Shown here piece after piece: positions 14,832-27,248 of a DNA stretch of 64,000 nucleotides (position 1 is its first letter; each line of letters opens with the position of its first letter). The notes beneath the pieces were generated by a model, which ran no database searches, had not been told where the DNA came from, and saw nothing but the letters and a program-made list of their open reading frames with translations. Source of the stretch: Lactococcus petauri. Lineage in GTDB: Bacteria; Bacillota; Bacilli; Lactobacillales; Streptococcaceae. The translations under genes and the position numbers were made by a program. The DNA is taken from contig NZ_MUIZ01000002.1 of the NCBI RefSeq assembly GCF_002154895.1, positions 186,001 to 250,000 on the forward strand, written 5' to 3'.

Positions 14832-16889
14832 ATGCTTCAGTCTATCCTTCATGTGATCATTTTCTTGCTCGCATTAGTTTTTTCAAATGTTATCAATAAA
14901 ATTTTCCCTAAGTTAGCCTTGCCTTTAGTGCAAGTTCTCATAGGGATTCTTTTTGGTTTTGGAGGTATTTCAGAATTTCTTCACGTTGATCCGGAATTCT
15001 TCCTTGGTTTCATCATTGCGCCGCTCTTGTTTCGAGAGAGTACAGAAGCAGAAGTGAAACGGATTGTTAAACACCGACATTTGATATTTGTGCTTATATT
15101 CCCGCTGGTTTTTGTTACAGCTCTTGGTTTAGGTGGCATTTTACATCTGTTTTATATGAGCATTCCTTTAGCAGCTTGTCTGGCTTTAGGAGCTGCACTA
15201 GCCCCAACGGATGCAATTGCTGTGGGTACGCTATCGACCCGCTTTGTATTTCCTCAAAGAATCATGAATATTCTCCAGGGTGAGGGACTCTTTAATGATG
15301 CATCTGGTATCGTATCCTTCCAGATTGCTGTGCTTGCACTCGTAACAGGGACTTTTTCTTTACCACAGGCAACCCTTAATTTAATCCTGTCCATTATAGG
15401 TGGCTTTGCTATTGGTATTGGGCTTTCGATTTTTAAAAATAAAATTTTAGAAATTCTTGATGATGTCGATGCGCGTGATGTCAGTGGCTATTTGATGCTG
15501 GAGTTCGTAATGCCGCTTGCAGCATTTGCTTTGGCCGAGGTTTTGCACGTTTCGGGAATTATCGCCGTTGTTGTTGCTGGTATCTTCCAGTCCAATGGTT
15601 TTCGACCAACTACTGTGTTTGATGCACAAGTGACGCGTGTCAAAAATAGTGTATGGGAAACGATTGTGTTTATGCTGAATTCAAGTGTCTTTATTTTCCT
15701 TGGGATTGAGTTGCATAGTCTTGTTTTTCCTTTCCTTTTTGATCGGACATATTCCGTTTTTTGGCTGGTTTTTGTTGTACTACTTTTGACTTTTGCCCTA
15801 TTTTTGCTAAGATTTTTAATCTTATTGTCTTATTATTTGGTGACTGTCAAAGACAAGGGAGAAATCTTTCACTCTTATTGGAGCGAATTGTTATTGTTGA
15901 CTTTTTCTGGTACAAAAGGGACGGTTTCCATTGCGACCATACTCCTTTTACCTCGGCTTGCTGATAATACCAACAATCTATTAATCTTTTTTTGCGCCTC
16001 AGTTACTGGCTTAAGCTTTCTTGTGAGTTTGCTGACTTTGCCTTACTTTGCAGTTGAGAAAAAACGCACGGTCAATAATTTGGCAGTTATCGCAATTTTA
16101 GGTGACGTTGTGCAAGAATTACGGGAAAGAATTACTGAGAAAGCGCAAAATGGCTATCACCTTGTGATTGCTGATTATCAAAACCGGATTCAGAAGCTCA
16201 TTGTAGAGCAAGAAAGTGCTGGAATTACAGAAAATTTTAACACCTTGCAATTATTAATTATCCGTGTAGAAATTGAAGGGCTTGAAGATGCGCTGGAGAA
16301 AGAAAAAATCTCGATGCGTACTTATCGCACCTACCATCGCTACATACATACTTTGGAGCAAGATTTGGCACATGACTTGGTTTCGAGTATCCAGTTTGCC
16401 CAAGTGGTTACTTTGCGGGCTTTGAAAGTTCTAAAAACACGTATTTCTCGTTTTGACTTCCAACTTTCCCGTCCAAAAGTTGAAGATATGGAAGAAACGC
16501 GCCAAGAGATTAGTAATCTTTATTTAGATAATACAGAACTTGTTCTTGAACTTTTGGAAAATTTAGGGACAATCTATAATGCACAACTTGTTGACTTTCT
16601 CCAAGCAGAACGCTTCCGTCAAGCAGAACATATTGCTCAAGGTAACTGGAACTATGTTAATGGATTTCGTGTAGCTACAGAATTGACGAATATAGAAGAA
16701 TTGATGGAAGCCTATTATTTAGAGCGTAAGGTGATTTTCGAATATGAGCATACAGGACGAATTGCGCTTAATGAAGCTAAAAAATTACGCCAAACCGTTA
16801 ATCTTTTGGAAGAATATGCCTTAGCAAGCGATCACCGTTCCTTCCTTTACGATTTATTTGAGTTTCGCAAAAGAAGAAAAAGAAAATAA
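14832..16889 (+). CDS. CPA1-family Na+(K+)/H+ antiporter
   Basis: A 685-residue membrane protein that exchanges cations for protons. About twelve membrane segments fill residues 1-410, with family motifs FLGFIIAPLLFRESTEAEVK, LAPTDAIAVGTLS and GEGLFNDASGIVSFQIAV, the last containing the ND/Asp ion-binding pair. Residues 415-685 form a long, charged, helical cytoplasmic tail, larger than in E. coli-type NhaP and probably regulatory. It is translationally close to the upstream coiled-coil gene. A second, similar antiporter lies at 54220-56169. Cation specificity cannot be told. Confidence 0.92.
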   Translation: MLQSILHVIIFLLALVFSNVINKIFPKLALPLVQVLIGILFGFGGISEFLHVDPEFFLGFIIAPLLFRESTEAEVKRIVKHRHLIFVLIFPLVFVTALGLGGILHLFYMSIPLAACLALGAALAPTDAIAVGTLSTRFVFPQRIMNILQGEGLFNDASGIVSFQIAVLALVTGTFSLPQATLNLILSIIGGFAIGIGLSIFKNKILEILDDVDARDVSGYLMLEFVMPLAAFALAEVLHVSGIIAVVVAGIFQSNGFRPTTVFDAQVTRVKNSVWETIVFMLNSSVFIFLGIELHSLVFPFLFDRTYSVFWLVFVVLLLTFALFLLRFLILLSYYLVTVKDKGEIFHSYWSELLLLTFSGTKGTVSIATILLLPRLADNTNNLLIFFCASVTGLSFLVSLLTLPYFAVEKKRTVNNLAVIAILGDVVQELRERITEKAQNGYHLVIADYQNRIQKLIVEQESAGITENFNTLQLLIIRVEIEGLEDALEKEKISMRTYRTYHRYIHTLEQDLAHDLVSSIQFAQVVTLRALKVLKTRISRFDFQLSRPKVEDMEETRQEISNLYLDNTELVLELLENLGTIYNAQLVDFLQAERFRQAEHIAQGNWNYVNGFRVATELTNIEELMEAYYLERKVIFEYEHTGRIALNEAKKLRQTVNLLEEYALASDHRSFLYDLFEFRKRRKRK

Positions 16890-16917
16890 AAAAAGCGTGT
16901 GAGCGCTCTTTTTTTTG
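16888..16917 (+). terminator. Intrinsic terminator
   Basis: AAAAGCG and CGCTCTTTT (one bulged base) around TGTGAG, then T8. The T-run abuts the -35 of the ribU promoter. Confidence 0.7.
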
Positions 16918-16944
16918 ACCAAAAATAATTTTTTGTGATATAAT
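16915..16944 (+). promoter_or_regulatory. ribU promoter
   Basis: TTGACC (16915-16920), 18 bases, TATAAT (16939-16944). Confidence 0.75.
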
Positions 16945-16948
16945 AAAC

Positions 16949-17064
16949 GTATCTTCAGGGCACCGTGAAATTCGGGACCGGCGGTTAAAGTCCGCGAAGC
17001 TGAAAAGCTTGATGTGGTGTAATTCCACAACCGACAGTAAAGTCTGGATGGGAGAAGAATAAGA
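16949..17064 (+). ncRNA. FMN riboswitch (RFN element)
   Basis: The conserved RFN elements appear in order: ATCTTCAGGGCACCGTGAAA, then TTCGGGACCGGCGGT, AAAGTCCGCGA, GTGTAATTCCACAACCGACAG, and the closing GGATGGGAGAAGAAT. It binds flavin mononucleotide and controls the riboflavin transporter directly downstream. Expression control appears translational, through the ribosome-binding-site hairpin at 17116-17156. Confidence 0.97.
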
Positions 17065-17115
17065 AATAAGACCAGCTCTTTTTGGGTTGAGTCCGTTTTC
17101 GTCAATATTCAAAAA

Positions 17116-17156
17116 CTCCCTTCAAAATGAAGAAATATTATTTTCTATTTTGGAGG
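17116..17156 (+). promoter_or_regulatory. Ribosome-binding-site sequestering hairpin of ribU
   Basis: CTCC (17116-17119) and CAAAAT (17123-17128) can pair with GGAG (17152-17155) and ATTTTG (17147-17152, sharing one G), masking the GGAGG of ribU. This is the likely OFF state of the FMN riboswitch. Confidence 0.6.
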
Positions 17157-17163
17157 TTTTTTC

Positions 17164-17748
17164 GTGTCAAATTCAAAAACACGTCGACTCACACTTATCG
17201 CAATGCTCAGTGCAATTTCTTTTGTACTGTCCTACCCAATGTTCCAATTTCCTTTGGTGCCAAGTGCAAGCTTTTTAAAGATTGACTTCACAATCTTGCC
17301 CATTTTGATTGGACTATTTATGCTTGGCTTAAGCAGTGCTTTTGCTATTCTTATCATTCGTTCGCTTTTGTGGTTACTTTTAAATAGTGACGGAGTGAAT
17401 ACCTATATTGGTTTACCAATGAATATTTTGACAGTTACTGTCTTTGTGCTGGTACTTTGGTTCTTTCTCCGTCACAGATTTAGCTTGCGTAACTATATTA
17501 TGGCAGCCATTTTGGGGACATTGGCTTTAACTGTCTTGCAGGTAGTACTTAACTATGTATACGCTATACCCCTTTACGCAATGTTTGCTAATTTTGATAT
17601 CGCTACAATGTTTCCTGGTGGTATTTCAGCTTATATTGGTGCTGTTATTGTCTTTAATATTCTACAAGGTCTCATTTTTGCAGGAAGCTTTGCTTTACTG
17701 TATTGGGCCCTCCGTGGATCAAAAGCCATCAAATTTATTAATGCTTAA
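17164..17748 (+). CDS. ribU: Riboflavin ECF transporter S component RibU
   Basis: A 194-residue membrane protein with about six helices, the substrate-binding subunit for riboflavin uptake by an energy-coupling-factor transporter whose ATPases and T subunit are encoded elsewhere. The N-terminal TRRLTLIAMLSAISFVLSYP and LKIDFTILPILIGLFMLG match RibU, and the FMN riboswitch in front confirms the vitamin. The GTG start at 17164 follows GGAGG by seven bases. An intrinsic terminator follows. Identity is strong from both family and context. Confidence 0.95.
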   Translation: MSNSKTRRLTLIAMLSAISFVLSYPMFQFPLVPSASFLKIDFTILPILIGLFMLGLSSAFAILIIRSLLWLLLNSDGVNTYIGLPMNILTVTVFVLVLWFFLRHRFSLRNYIMAAILGTLALTVLQVVLNYVYAIPLYAMFANFDIATMFPGGISAYIGAVIVFNILQGLIFAGSFALLYWALRGSKAIKFINA

Positions 17749-17790
17749 ACAGAAAAATAGAGCCTATAACTCAGGGCAAACTGAAAGAGA

Positions 17791-17827
17791 AAATGATCAT
17801 GACTTCGTTAATGGTCATTTTTTTGTT
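17791..17827 (+). terminator. Intrinsic terminator after ribU
   Basis: AAATGATCAT and ATGGTCATTT (one G-T pair) around GACTTCGTTA, then T-run. Confidence 0.85.
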
Positions 17828-17845
17828 TTTTTATTAATTTTTCCC

Positions 17846-17874
17846 TTGCATTTTTTAAAAACATCTGATATACT
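17846..17874 (+). promoter_or_regulatory. rplJL promoter
   Basis: TTGCAT (17846-17851), 17 bases, TATACT (17869-17874). Confidence 0.75.
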
Positions 17875-17880
17875 AATAGA

Positions 17881-18030
17881 AGTTCTGAAAAGGGCTGACC
17901 GAAGACAGTTGGGGACATAAGTCATAAGCATCCAACCGAGGACAAACATTTTAAACAATGATTGAACTCTCTATGTCTTTTGGTCGTGGGGATTTTTATT
18001 TGTAAAAATTCCTACGAACAAAATAAAATG
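17881..18030 (+). ncRNA. Ribosomal protein L10 leader
   Basis: About 150 bases of structured 5' leader. It has the GGGCTGACCGAAGACAGTTG start, the CATAAGCATCCAACCGAGGA segment, and a late hairpin (GGGGATTTTTA against TAAAAATTCCT) before GGAGG. In Firmicutes this leader binds L10(L12)4 and represses rplJL. Confidence 0.85.
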
Positions 18031-18041
18031 GAGGTAAACAA

Positions 18042-18557
18042 ATGAGCGATTACAAAGTAAACGAAGCAACTATTGCTAAGAAAGCTGAGTTGGTTGACGT
18101 ATTTGCAGAAAAATTCGAAGCTGCGACATCTATCGTTGTTGCAAGCTCACGTGGTTTAACTGTAGAACAAGACACTCAACTTCGTAAAGAGTTGCGTGAA
18201 GCCGGTGTGGAATTCAAAGTTGTTAAAAACTCAATCTTGCGTCGTGCAGCTGAAAAAGCTGGACTCGAAGGTTTGAACGACAGCTTCGTAGGCCCATCAG
18301 TAGTAGCTATCTCAAACGAAGATGCTATTGCCCCTGCTAAAATTTTGAGCGAGTTTGCTAAAACAGCAGACAAACTTGAAATCAAAGCTGGTGTTATCGA
18401 AGGAAAAGTTACAAGCAAAGAAGAAGTTGCAGCTATTGCATCTCTTCCAAGCCGCGACGGTCTTCTTTCTATGCTTCTTTCAGTGCTTCAAGCACCTGTC
18501 CGCAACGTGGCTCTCGCAGTCAAAGCTGTTGCAGAAAAAGAAGAATCAGCTGCTTAA
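18042..18557 (+). CDS. rplJ: 50S ribosomal protein L10
   Basis: 171 residues, the base of the ribosomal stalk that anchors L7/L12 dimers. Typical stretches are [40 protein letters not shown] and the Ala-rich C-terminal helix [13 protein letters not shown] that binds L12. ATG 18042 follows GGAGG. Codon usage is strongly biased, as expected for a ribosomal gene. It is followed after 78 bases by rplL and preceded by the L10 leader. Confidence 0.98.
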   Translation: MSDYKVNEATIAKKAELVDVFAEKFEAATSIVVASSRGLTVEQDTQLRKELREAGVEFKVVKNSILRRAAEKAGLEGLNDSFVGPSVVAISNEDAIAPAKILSEFAKTADKLEIKAGVIEGKVTSKEEVAAIASLPSRDGLLSMLLSVLQAPVRNVALAVKAVAEKEESAA

Positions 18558-18635
18558 TTCCATATGGAATGACAGTAAGCAAATTTTATATCGGCGGATT
18601 TACGCAACAAACTAAAATTTACTAGGAGAATCAAA

Positions 18636-19001
18636 ATGGCATTGAACATTGAAAACATCGTTGCTGAACTTGAAACAGCAACAATCCTCGAACTCTCTGA
18701 GCTCGTTAAAGCAATCGAAGAAAAATTTGACGTAACTGCAGCTGCTCCTGTAGCAGTAGCAGCTGCTGGCGGCGAAGCTGCAGCAGAAAAAGATTCATTT
18801 GACGTTGAATTGACAGCAGCAGGCGACAAAAAAGTTGCTACAATCAAAGCTGTTCGTGAAATCACTGGTCTTGGCTTGAAAGAAGCTAAAGAACTCGTTG
18901 ATGGCGCACCAACAATGATCAAAGAAGGCGTTGCAACTGCAGAAGCTGAAGAAATCAAAGCTAAATTGGAAGAAGCTGGTGCTTCAATCACACTTAAATA
19001 A
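18636..19001 (+). CDS. rplL: 50S ribosomal protein L7/L12
   Basis: 121 residues, the flexible stalk protein that recruits translation GTPases. It has the N-terminal dimerisation helix ([20 protein letters not shown]), an Ala/Gly/Glu-rich hinge around residues 35-52, and the conserved C-terminal domain [20 protein letters not shown] and ELVDGAP. It is co-transcribed with rplJ. AGGAG lies eight bases before the ATG, and a terminator follows. Confidence 0.98.
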   Translation: MALNIENIVAELETATILELSELVKAIEEKFDVTAAAPVAVAAAGGEAAAEKDSFDVELTAAGDKKVATIKAVREITGLGLKEAKELVDGAPTMIKEGVATAEAEEIKAKLEEAGASITLK

Positions 19002-19055
19002 TCATTTAAGTTCAATTTAGATGCAAGCATCCAATATTTTGGATAAGATTGCAAT

Positions 19056-19086
19056 AAAAAAACAGCCATTATTGGCTGTTTTTTTA
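19056..19086 (+). terminator. Intrinsic terminator after rplL
   Basis: AAACAGCCA and TGGCTGTTT around TTAT, then T-run. Confidence 0.92.
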
Positions 19087-19201
19087 TATCGTTATGTAGT
19101 GAGTTGGCACAATTATTCCCTTGTATTTTTACGTGAGAAATTATATTTTTGTTATACTAGATTTATAATAGAAACTGATTCGAATACAAAGAGGAGTGCA
19201 T

Positions 19202-19876
19202 ATGATTGATAAATACAACTTGCCTAAGAAAGAATTGCTTTCTTTACTTATGGAGGAGTCCAAGTTAGCACCACAGCATCAGCTGCCAGGTGAAGAGATT
19301 GAGGGGGTGAATGTTACCATGCAGTTTTTACGTGACGAAACTGGTCAAGTGCGTTATCTTCCACGCCGTAAAGTGATGGGCTATGATCTTGATGGTGTAA
19401 TTTTTTCTATGAAGAAAGCCATTGAATGTACCAATCAAAAGTTGGGCACTAACTTAAATATTGAAACGATGGAAGCTATTGACTATGACTTGATTTATTA
19501 TGCAACAATGGATGAAGACATTCAGCGAAAAATTATCAGAGAAAGTACACCAAATCGCAAGATGGTCGAAGATTTGGCAGAAGAACATTTGAACGGAGCA
19601 GAAATAGTACTGATTACAGCACGTCATGTTTCTTATGCTAAAGAAACGATAGAATCACTTAATCGTTTCGGTATTTATTATGACAAAATTTATTTTACTG
19701 AGGAGAAACTGCCGTTAATTATTGGATTGGATATTGATTGGTTCTATGATGACAAACCGGAAACCATTGCAGCCATTAAAAATCATAAAGTACGCACAAA
19801 AGCCGTGCTCGTCTCAGCGCCCTATAACCGTGGTGCCACAGAATATGATTATCGCTATAAAGTAGGACTGGAATAA
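19202..19876 (+). CDS. NT5C-type HAD phosphatase (5'-nucleotidase-like)
   Basis: 224 residues. An N-terminal extension of about 55 residues is followed by a HAD fold: KVMGYDLDGVIFSMKKA (motif I, DxD), VLITARHVSYAKETIE (motif II) and DWFYDDKPETIAAI (motif IV). This pattern fits the NT5C family of 5'(3')-deoxyribonucleotidase-like proteins, but activity is not certain. ATG 19202 is chosen since GAGGAG (19191-19196) lies five bases before it; an in-frame GTG at 19196 overlaps that site. It is monocistronic. Confidence 0.8.
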   Translation: MIDKYNLPKKELLSLLMEESKLAPQHQLPGEEIEGVNVTMQFLRDETGQVRYLPRRKVMGYDLDGVIFSMKKAIECTNQKLGTNLNIETMEAIDYDLIYYATMDEDIQRKIIRESTPNRKMVEDLAEEHLNGAEIVLITARHVSYAKETIESLNRFGIYYDKIYFTEEKLPLIIGLDIDWFYDDKPETIAAIKNHKVRTKAVLVSAPYNRGATEYDYRYKVGLE

Positions 19877-19917
19877 CTGTTTGGAGCTTCTTGCTTGAGT
19901 GCTGAGAGAGTTTACTT

Positions 19918-20265
19918 TCATATTTCTGTCACAGACCAGATATGGCCTGAGGGATCTTCGATATTAATGACACGCTGGCCATGAGCAATGAAAGAAGGGT
20001 TTTCAGGCGTACCGGGAGCAACCACTTGTCCGCCATTATTAAATGCCAGCGCTAAAATGTTGTCAATATCCTTCAAATAGATTTGCAGACAAAGACCAAC
20101 ACCGCCTCGAGATTTCGGGGTGTTTTCTTTTACTTCAGCTAAAGTAAAGGGATAATTTTCTATTTTAAAATGACATCCATCCTGTATGCTTGCTCCGAAA
20201 ACATTTTGATAAAATTTTAGCGATTGTTTGATATCTTGCACAAAAAGATTAATTGAAATTTTCAT
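19918..20265 (-). CDS. VOC (glyoxalase-like) superfamily protein
   Basis: About 115 residues forming a single vicinal-oxygen-chelate domain: KISINLFVQDIKQSLKFYQN, HFKIENYPFTLAEV and the closing NIEDPSGHIWSVTE. Members are metal-dependent lyases, dioxygenases or drug-binding proteins. Nothing here fixes the substrate. The start may be ATG 20265 or an in-frame GTG at 20277; the N-terminal strand begins at the ATG. It is convergent with the NT5C-like gene. Confidence 0.8.
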   Translation of the reverse strand: MKISINLFVQDIKQSLKFYQNVFGASIQDGCHFKIENYPFTLAEVKENTPKSRGGVGLCLQIYLKDIDNILALAFNNGGQVVAPGTPENPSFIAHGQRVINIEDPSGHIWSVTEI

Positions 20266-20414
20266 GATAGCACTCACTTTCTATTCTTTATTATTTTATT
20301 GTACAAAACGCTTGGTTGCTTTACCAATGATTTGTGGGTAATCCTCCAAGCAAAGTAGAAGAAGCTGTTCCGAAAGGAGAAGTTTACTGAGATTCAGGAA
20401 AAAATTTTTATTAT

Positions 20415-20446
20415 ATGTTGACGTTTACATTTTTTTGTGATATCAT
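20415..20446 (+). promoter_or_regulatory. Beta-glucoside operon promoter with cre site
   Basis: TTGACG (20418-20423), 17 bases, TATCAT (20441-20446). ATGTTGACGTTTACAT (20415-20430) matches the catabolite-responsive element consensus with two mismatches and overlaps the -35, so CcpA would repress initiation. Confidence 0.7.
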
Positions 20447-20463
20447 TTACTTAACTTAATAAA

Positions 20464-20541
20464 TGGCATGTAACTGATAATGCAGGCATAACCGGATTAG
20501 ATTTAAAGAATTATATTCTTTTTATTTGGTTCGGTTTTTTT
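20464..20541 (+). promoter_or_regulatory. RAT antiterminator and overlapping terminator (LicT/BglG target)
   Basis: GGCATGTAACTGATAATGCA with the following GGCATAACC (20465-20493) matches the ribonucleic antiterminator consensus bound by BglG/LicT proteins. Its 3' part is shared with a long terminator stem of about 20 bp that starts at AACCGGATTAG (20490-20500). The stem ends at TTTGGTTCGG (20525-20534) and is followed by T7. RNA-bound LicT would prevent the terminator from forming. Confidence 0.88.
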
Positions 20542-20575
20542 GTGTTTTCATGTAGGATGCTAATACTAACACTAA

Positions 20576-22405
<1,830 letters not shown>

Positions 22406-22408
22406 TGA

Positions 22409-23881
<1,473 letters not shown>

Positions 23882-23892
23882 GAGCACATCTG

Positions 23893-24756
23893 TTGATAAT
23901 AAAAAAAACGATGAACTCAAATGCTGTACTAGCGACTGATGATAAAGGCATAGAGTACATACTTTTAGGCAAAGGGATTGGTTACGGTAAAAAAATAGGA
24001 GCAGCTGTAGAAGAAGATACAGTTAATCAAACGTTTATTCCCTTAAAAAGTTCAAATCTAAAGGAATATATGGGAATTTTAGAAGCTATTCCTCCAGAAC
24101 TGTTAGAAATAACTCGAGAAATAGTTTCAGAAGCTGAGCGTGTATTAGACTGCAAACTCAATCCTAGTATATACTTTATGCTTGGTGATCATTTAAACTT
24201 TGCAGTAGAACGATTTAGAAGTAATATATCTATAACAAATAGGGTTTTTTGGGAAATAAAAACTTATTATCCTAAAGAGTTTAAGTTGGGAGAATATTCC
24301 TTAAAAATCTTAAAAAAAGAGTGTGGCGTGGTTTTACCGCAAGAAGAAGCTGCAAATATCGCGTTTCATATTATCAATGCTCAAGTCAAATCAGGGCTTC
24401 AAGCAGATGGGATGAACTATGCAAAACTCATATCATCCATCAATAGTATTATACGATATAGCATTAGTGAAGAAATAGATACAGATAATGTAAACTATCA
24501 AAGGTTTATTACACATTTAAAATTTTTTGCAGAGCGATTTTTTAGTGATAGTCTTCTAGATGAAAGCAACAACCAGCTCTTCGAGCAAATAGTTATGATG
24601 TATCCCCAAGCGGTAGAGATATCCTTTCTTATTAAAGACCATATCGAAGCCATTTATTCTAAAAAAATCACAAAAGATGAAATCACTTATTTAACTATTC
24701 ATATCAATCGCTTACTTAATTCGCATAAAATAGAAAAGCAAAACGATAAAAAATAG
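23893..24756 (+). CDS. licT: BglG/LicT-family transcriptional antiterminator
   Basis: 287 residues. An N-terminal RNA-binding domain of about 55 residues (NSNAVLATDDKGIEYILLGK, then GIGYGKKIG) is followed by two PTS regulation domains with conserved His (LGDHLNFAVERF, FHIINAQ in PRD1; FFAERFF and ITYLTIHINRLL in PRD2). It binds the RAT before bglP and lets transcription continue when the sugar is present; phosphorylation by EIIB and HPr sets its activity. The TTG start follows AGGAG at suitable distance. It is the last gene of the operon. Confidence 0.93.
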   Translation: MIIKKTMNSNAVLATDDKGIEYILLGKGIGYGKKIGAAVEEDTVNQTFIPLKSSNLKEYMGILEAIPPELLEITREIVSEAERVLDCKLNPSIYFMLGDHLNFAVERFRSNISITNRVFWEIKTYYPKEFKLGEYSLKILKKECGVVLPQEEAANIAFHIINAQVKSGLQADGMNYAKLISSINSIIRYSISEEIDTDNVNYQRFITHLKFFAERFFSDSLLDESNNQLFEQIVMMYPQAVEISFLIKDHIEAIYSKKITKDEITYLTIHINRLLNSHKIEKQNDKK

Positions 24757-24863
24757 TAGTGTAACTCTTAATTTGTATTTGTAGAAAGTCTGATAAGAAG
24801 GATATTCTTGGCGCTACAAGAAATAAAAAAGAACTGTAAAAATAAAACAACAATAGTAAAGTG

Positions 24864-24900
24864 AAAAACCCTCAGCTATTCAAACAGCTGAGGGTTTTAT
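24864..24900 (+). terminator. Intrinsic terminator of the beta-glucoside operon
   Basis: AAAACCCTCAGCT and AGCTGAGGGTTTT are perfect 13-base arms around ATTCAAAC. Confidence 0.95.
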
Positions 24901-25032
24901 ATTTTAAGTAACCTGAAAATCAGATAAAAACAACTAAAAAAATGATAGAATAGGACTTAAGCAACCCCCAAAAAATTGAATTTTATAGTTTGCAGGCTCT
25001 TGTCTGCGGACTTTATGAAAAAGGAGAAAACG

Positions 25033-27234
25033 ATGCCTGATACGATTCGTGTCATTGCAGATAAGGTCAATAATTTAAAGAATGTATCGCTTGAAATCCC
25101 CAAGAAGAAAATAACAGTCTTTACTGGTGTTTCGGGCTCTGGGAAATCAAGCCTTGTTTTTGATACTCTTGCCGATGAGTCACAACGCCTCTTAAATGAA
25201 ACCTTGCCGGCATTTGTTCGACAGTTTCTGCCCAAATACGAACGTCCTGATGTGGAGCGGATTGAAAATCTTCCGGCCTCCATCGTCATTGACCAAAAAA
25301 CTTTAGGGGGCAATGCCCGCTCGACTCTTGCGACAATCACTGATATTGCACCTGTTATTCGTCAACTTTTTGCAGGTGGAGGAAGCCCCCAGCTTGGAGC
25401 AGACCATTTTTCGTTTAATCTTCCAGCGGGCATGTGTCCAGAATGTCAAGGTATTGGTAAAAAACTAGAGTTGAAAATGGAGCTTTTTATTGATAAAGAA
25501 CGCTCACTTAATAATGGTGCAGTTCTTTTTAAGCCTTACCAAAAAATCACCAAAATGTATGTAGAGAATGGTCTTTTTGATGGTGAAAAATTATTGAAAG
25601 ATTATACAGAAGAGGAGCTGGATCGCCTATATCACGGCAAAGAAGTCGGCAAAATCAAAATGGGCGAATACAATCTTACCTACGAGGGAATAGTTGACAA
25701 GTTTAATCGTGGTTTCTTGCAAAAAGAAGGTGACTTGTCTGCAGGTGCCCAAAAGACACTTGCGACTTACACGCATGAAGCAGTTTGTCCAGTCTGCCAA
25801 GGGAAACGTTTAAACCAAGAAGCGCTAGCAGTGCGCTGGTCTGGCTATAGCTTTGCGGATTTGATGAGTATGGAGCTGACAGACTTAAGTGATGCTCTGG
25901 CTCCACACGAGGGAACAGAACACCTTAAACAACAAATTGATCATCTGATCGACCTTGGTTTAGGTTATCTCAGTCTTGATCGAGAAACGACGACTTTATC
26001 TGGTGGAGAATCTCAGCGTGTAAAATTAGTAAAGCATTTAAATAACGCGCTATCGGATATGCTCTATATTTTTGATGAACCCTCTGTTGGTCTGCATCCG
26101 AGGGATGTGGCTCGTATTAATAGCATCTTTACAAAGTTGCGAGATAAAGGAAATACTGTGCTTATTATTGAGCATGATCCGGATGTCATCAAAATTGCTG
26201 ATTGGGTGATAGAAGTTGGACCTGGTGCTGGTGTACATGGTGGTGAAATTATGTTTGAAGGAAGCTATGAGCAGCTTCTTCAATCTGATTGTTTAACGGG
26301 AAAATATCTTTCTAAGATGACAACGATTAACGAAAAACCAAGACATCCTGTTCACTTTTATCAAGGAGAAATTTCAAACGCTAACAACCTTAAAAATGAA
26401 CATCTTGATATTCCTCAAGGGATTCTCACCGTTTTGACCGGTGTAGCTGGTTCAGGAAAATCAACACTTGTAGAGCATTCTTTACGAGCAACTTATCCAG
26501 AAGCTATTATGGTGACACAAGCAAGTCTAGCTGCCAACAGTCGTTCGAATCCAGCGACTTTTATAGGCATTATGGATAACATCAGAAAAGCCTTTGCAAA
26601 AGTGAATGAAGTTAAGCCTAGTCTATTCAGCTACAACTCCGAAGGCGCGTGCCCCGCTTGTGAAGGTAGAGGTTATATCGAATCTAACTTGGCATTTATG
26701 GAAACAGTGAAACAAACCTGTGAAGTTTGTCAGGGGAAACGTTACAAGATGGAAGCTCTAGCCTTTAAATATCAAGGAAAAGATATTACGGAAGTCCTAG
26801 ACTTAACGATTGAAGAAGCATTGGATTTTTTCAAGTCTGCTCCAGCGATTAAGAAAAAAATAAAAGCTATGAACGAAGTAGGACTTGGTTATCTGACATT
26901 GGGACAGCCAACGAGTACTTTATCTGGTGGTGAACGTCAGCGCTTGAAGTTGGCTAATGAGTTTTATCAAAAAGGAAATCTTTTTATTCTGGATGAACCA
27001 TCAACAGGTCTGCATCTGTCTGATATTAGCCGTCTGATGAAGATTATGAAACATTTTGTTGACCAAGGCAATACCTTGGTCGTGATTGAACATCAGTTAG
27101 ATATCATTCGCCAGGCGGACTGGATTATTGATATAGGTCCAGAAGGTGGCTCAGCTGGTGGCCAAGTGATTTACGCAGGACCGCCAGCTGGGTTACGAAA
27201 TTGTTCAGCTTCACTTACTGCCCAATATATCTAA
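25033..27234 (+). CDS. UvrA-like ABC ATPase (short UvrA paralogue)
   Basis: 733 residues from ATG 25033, which AAAAGGAG precedes. There are two ABC ATPase halves: Walker A GVSGSGKSSL and GVAGSGKSTL, signatures LSGGESQR and LSGGERQR, and Walker B LYIFDEPSVGLHP and LFILDEPSTGLHL. Zinc-finger pairs are CPECQGIGK/CPVCQGKRL and CPACEGRGY/CEVCQGKRY. It is about 200 residues shorter than housekeeping UvrA and appears to lack most of the UvrB-interaction region. Proteins of this class are linked to DNA-intercalating drug tolerance in some actinomycetes; here the role is unknown. A DsrE protein follows after 14 bases. Confidence 0.9.
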   Translation: MPDTIRVIADKVNNLKNVSLEIPKKKITVFTGVSGSGKSSLVFDTLADESQRLLNETLPAFVRQFLPKYERPDVERIENLPASIVIDQKTLGGNARSTLATITDIAPVIRQLFAGGGSPQLGADHFSFNLPAGMCPECQGIGKKLELKMELFIDKERSLNNGAVLFKPYQKITKMYVENGLFDGEKLLKDYTEEELDRLYHGKEVGKIKMGEYNLTYEGIVDKFNRGFLQKEGDLSAGAQKTLATYTHEAVCPVCQGKRLNQEALAVRWSGYSFADLMSMELTDLSDALAPHEGTEHLKQQIDHLIDLGLGYLSLDRETTTLSGGESQRVKLVKHLNNALSDMLYIFDEPSVGLHPRDVARINSIFTKLRDKGNTVLIIEHDPDVIKIADWVIEVGPGAGVHGGEIMFEGSYEQLLQSDCLTGKYLSKMTTINEKPRHPVHFYQGEISNANNLKNEHLDIPQGILTVLTGVAGSGKSTLVEHSLRATYPEAIMVTQASLAANSRSNPATFIGIMDNIRKAFAKVNEVKPSLFSYNSEGACPACEGRGYIESNLAFMETVKQTCEVCQGKRYKMEALAFKYQGKDITEVLDLTIEEALDFFKSAPAIKKKIKAMNEVGLGYLTLGQPTSTLSGGERQRLKLANEFYQKGNLFILDEPSTGLHLSDISRLMKIMKHFVDQGNTLVVIEHQLDIIRQADWIIDIGPEGGSAGGQVIYAGPPAGLRNCSASLTAQYI

Positions 27235-27248
27235 TAGGAGAAATAAAG

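Noticed and set aside
18554-19069. 171-codon minus-strand frame opposite rplL
   Set aside because: An antisense shadow created by the strong codon bias and Ala/Glu richness of rplL; no promoter or ribosome site.
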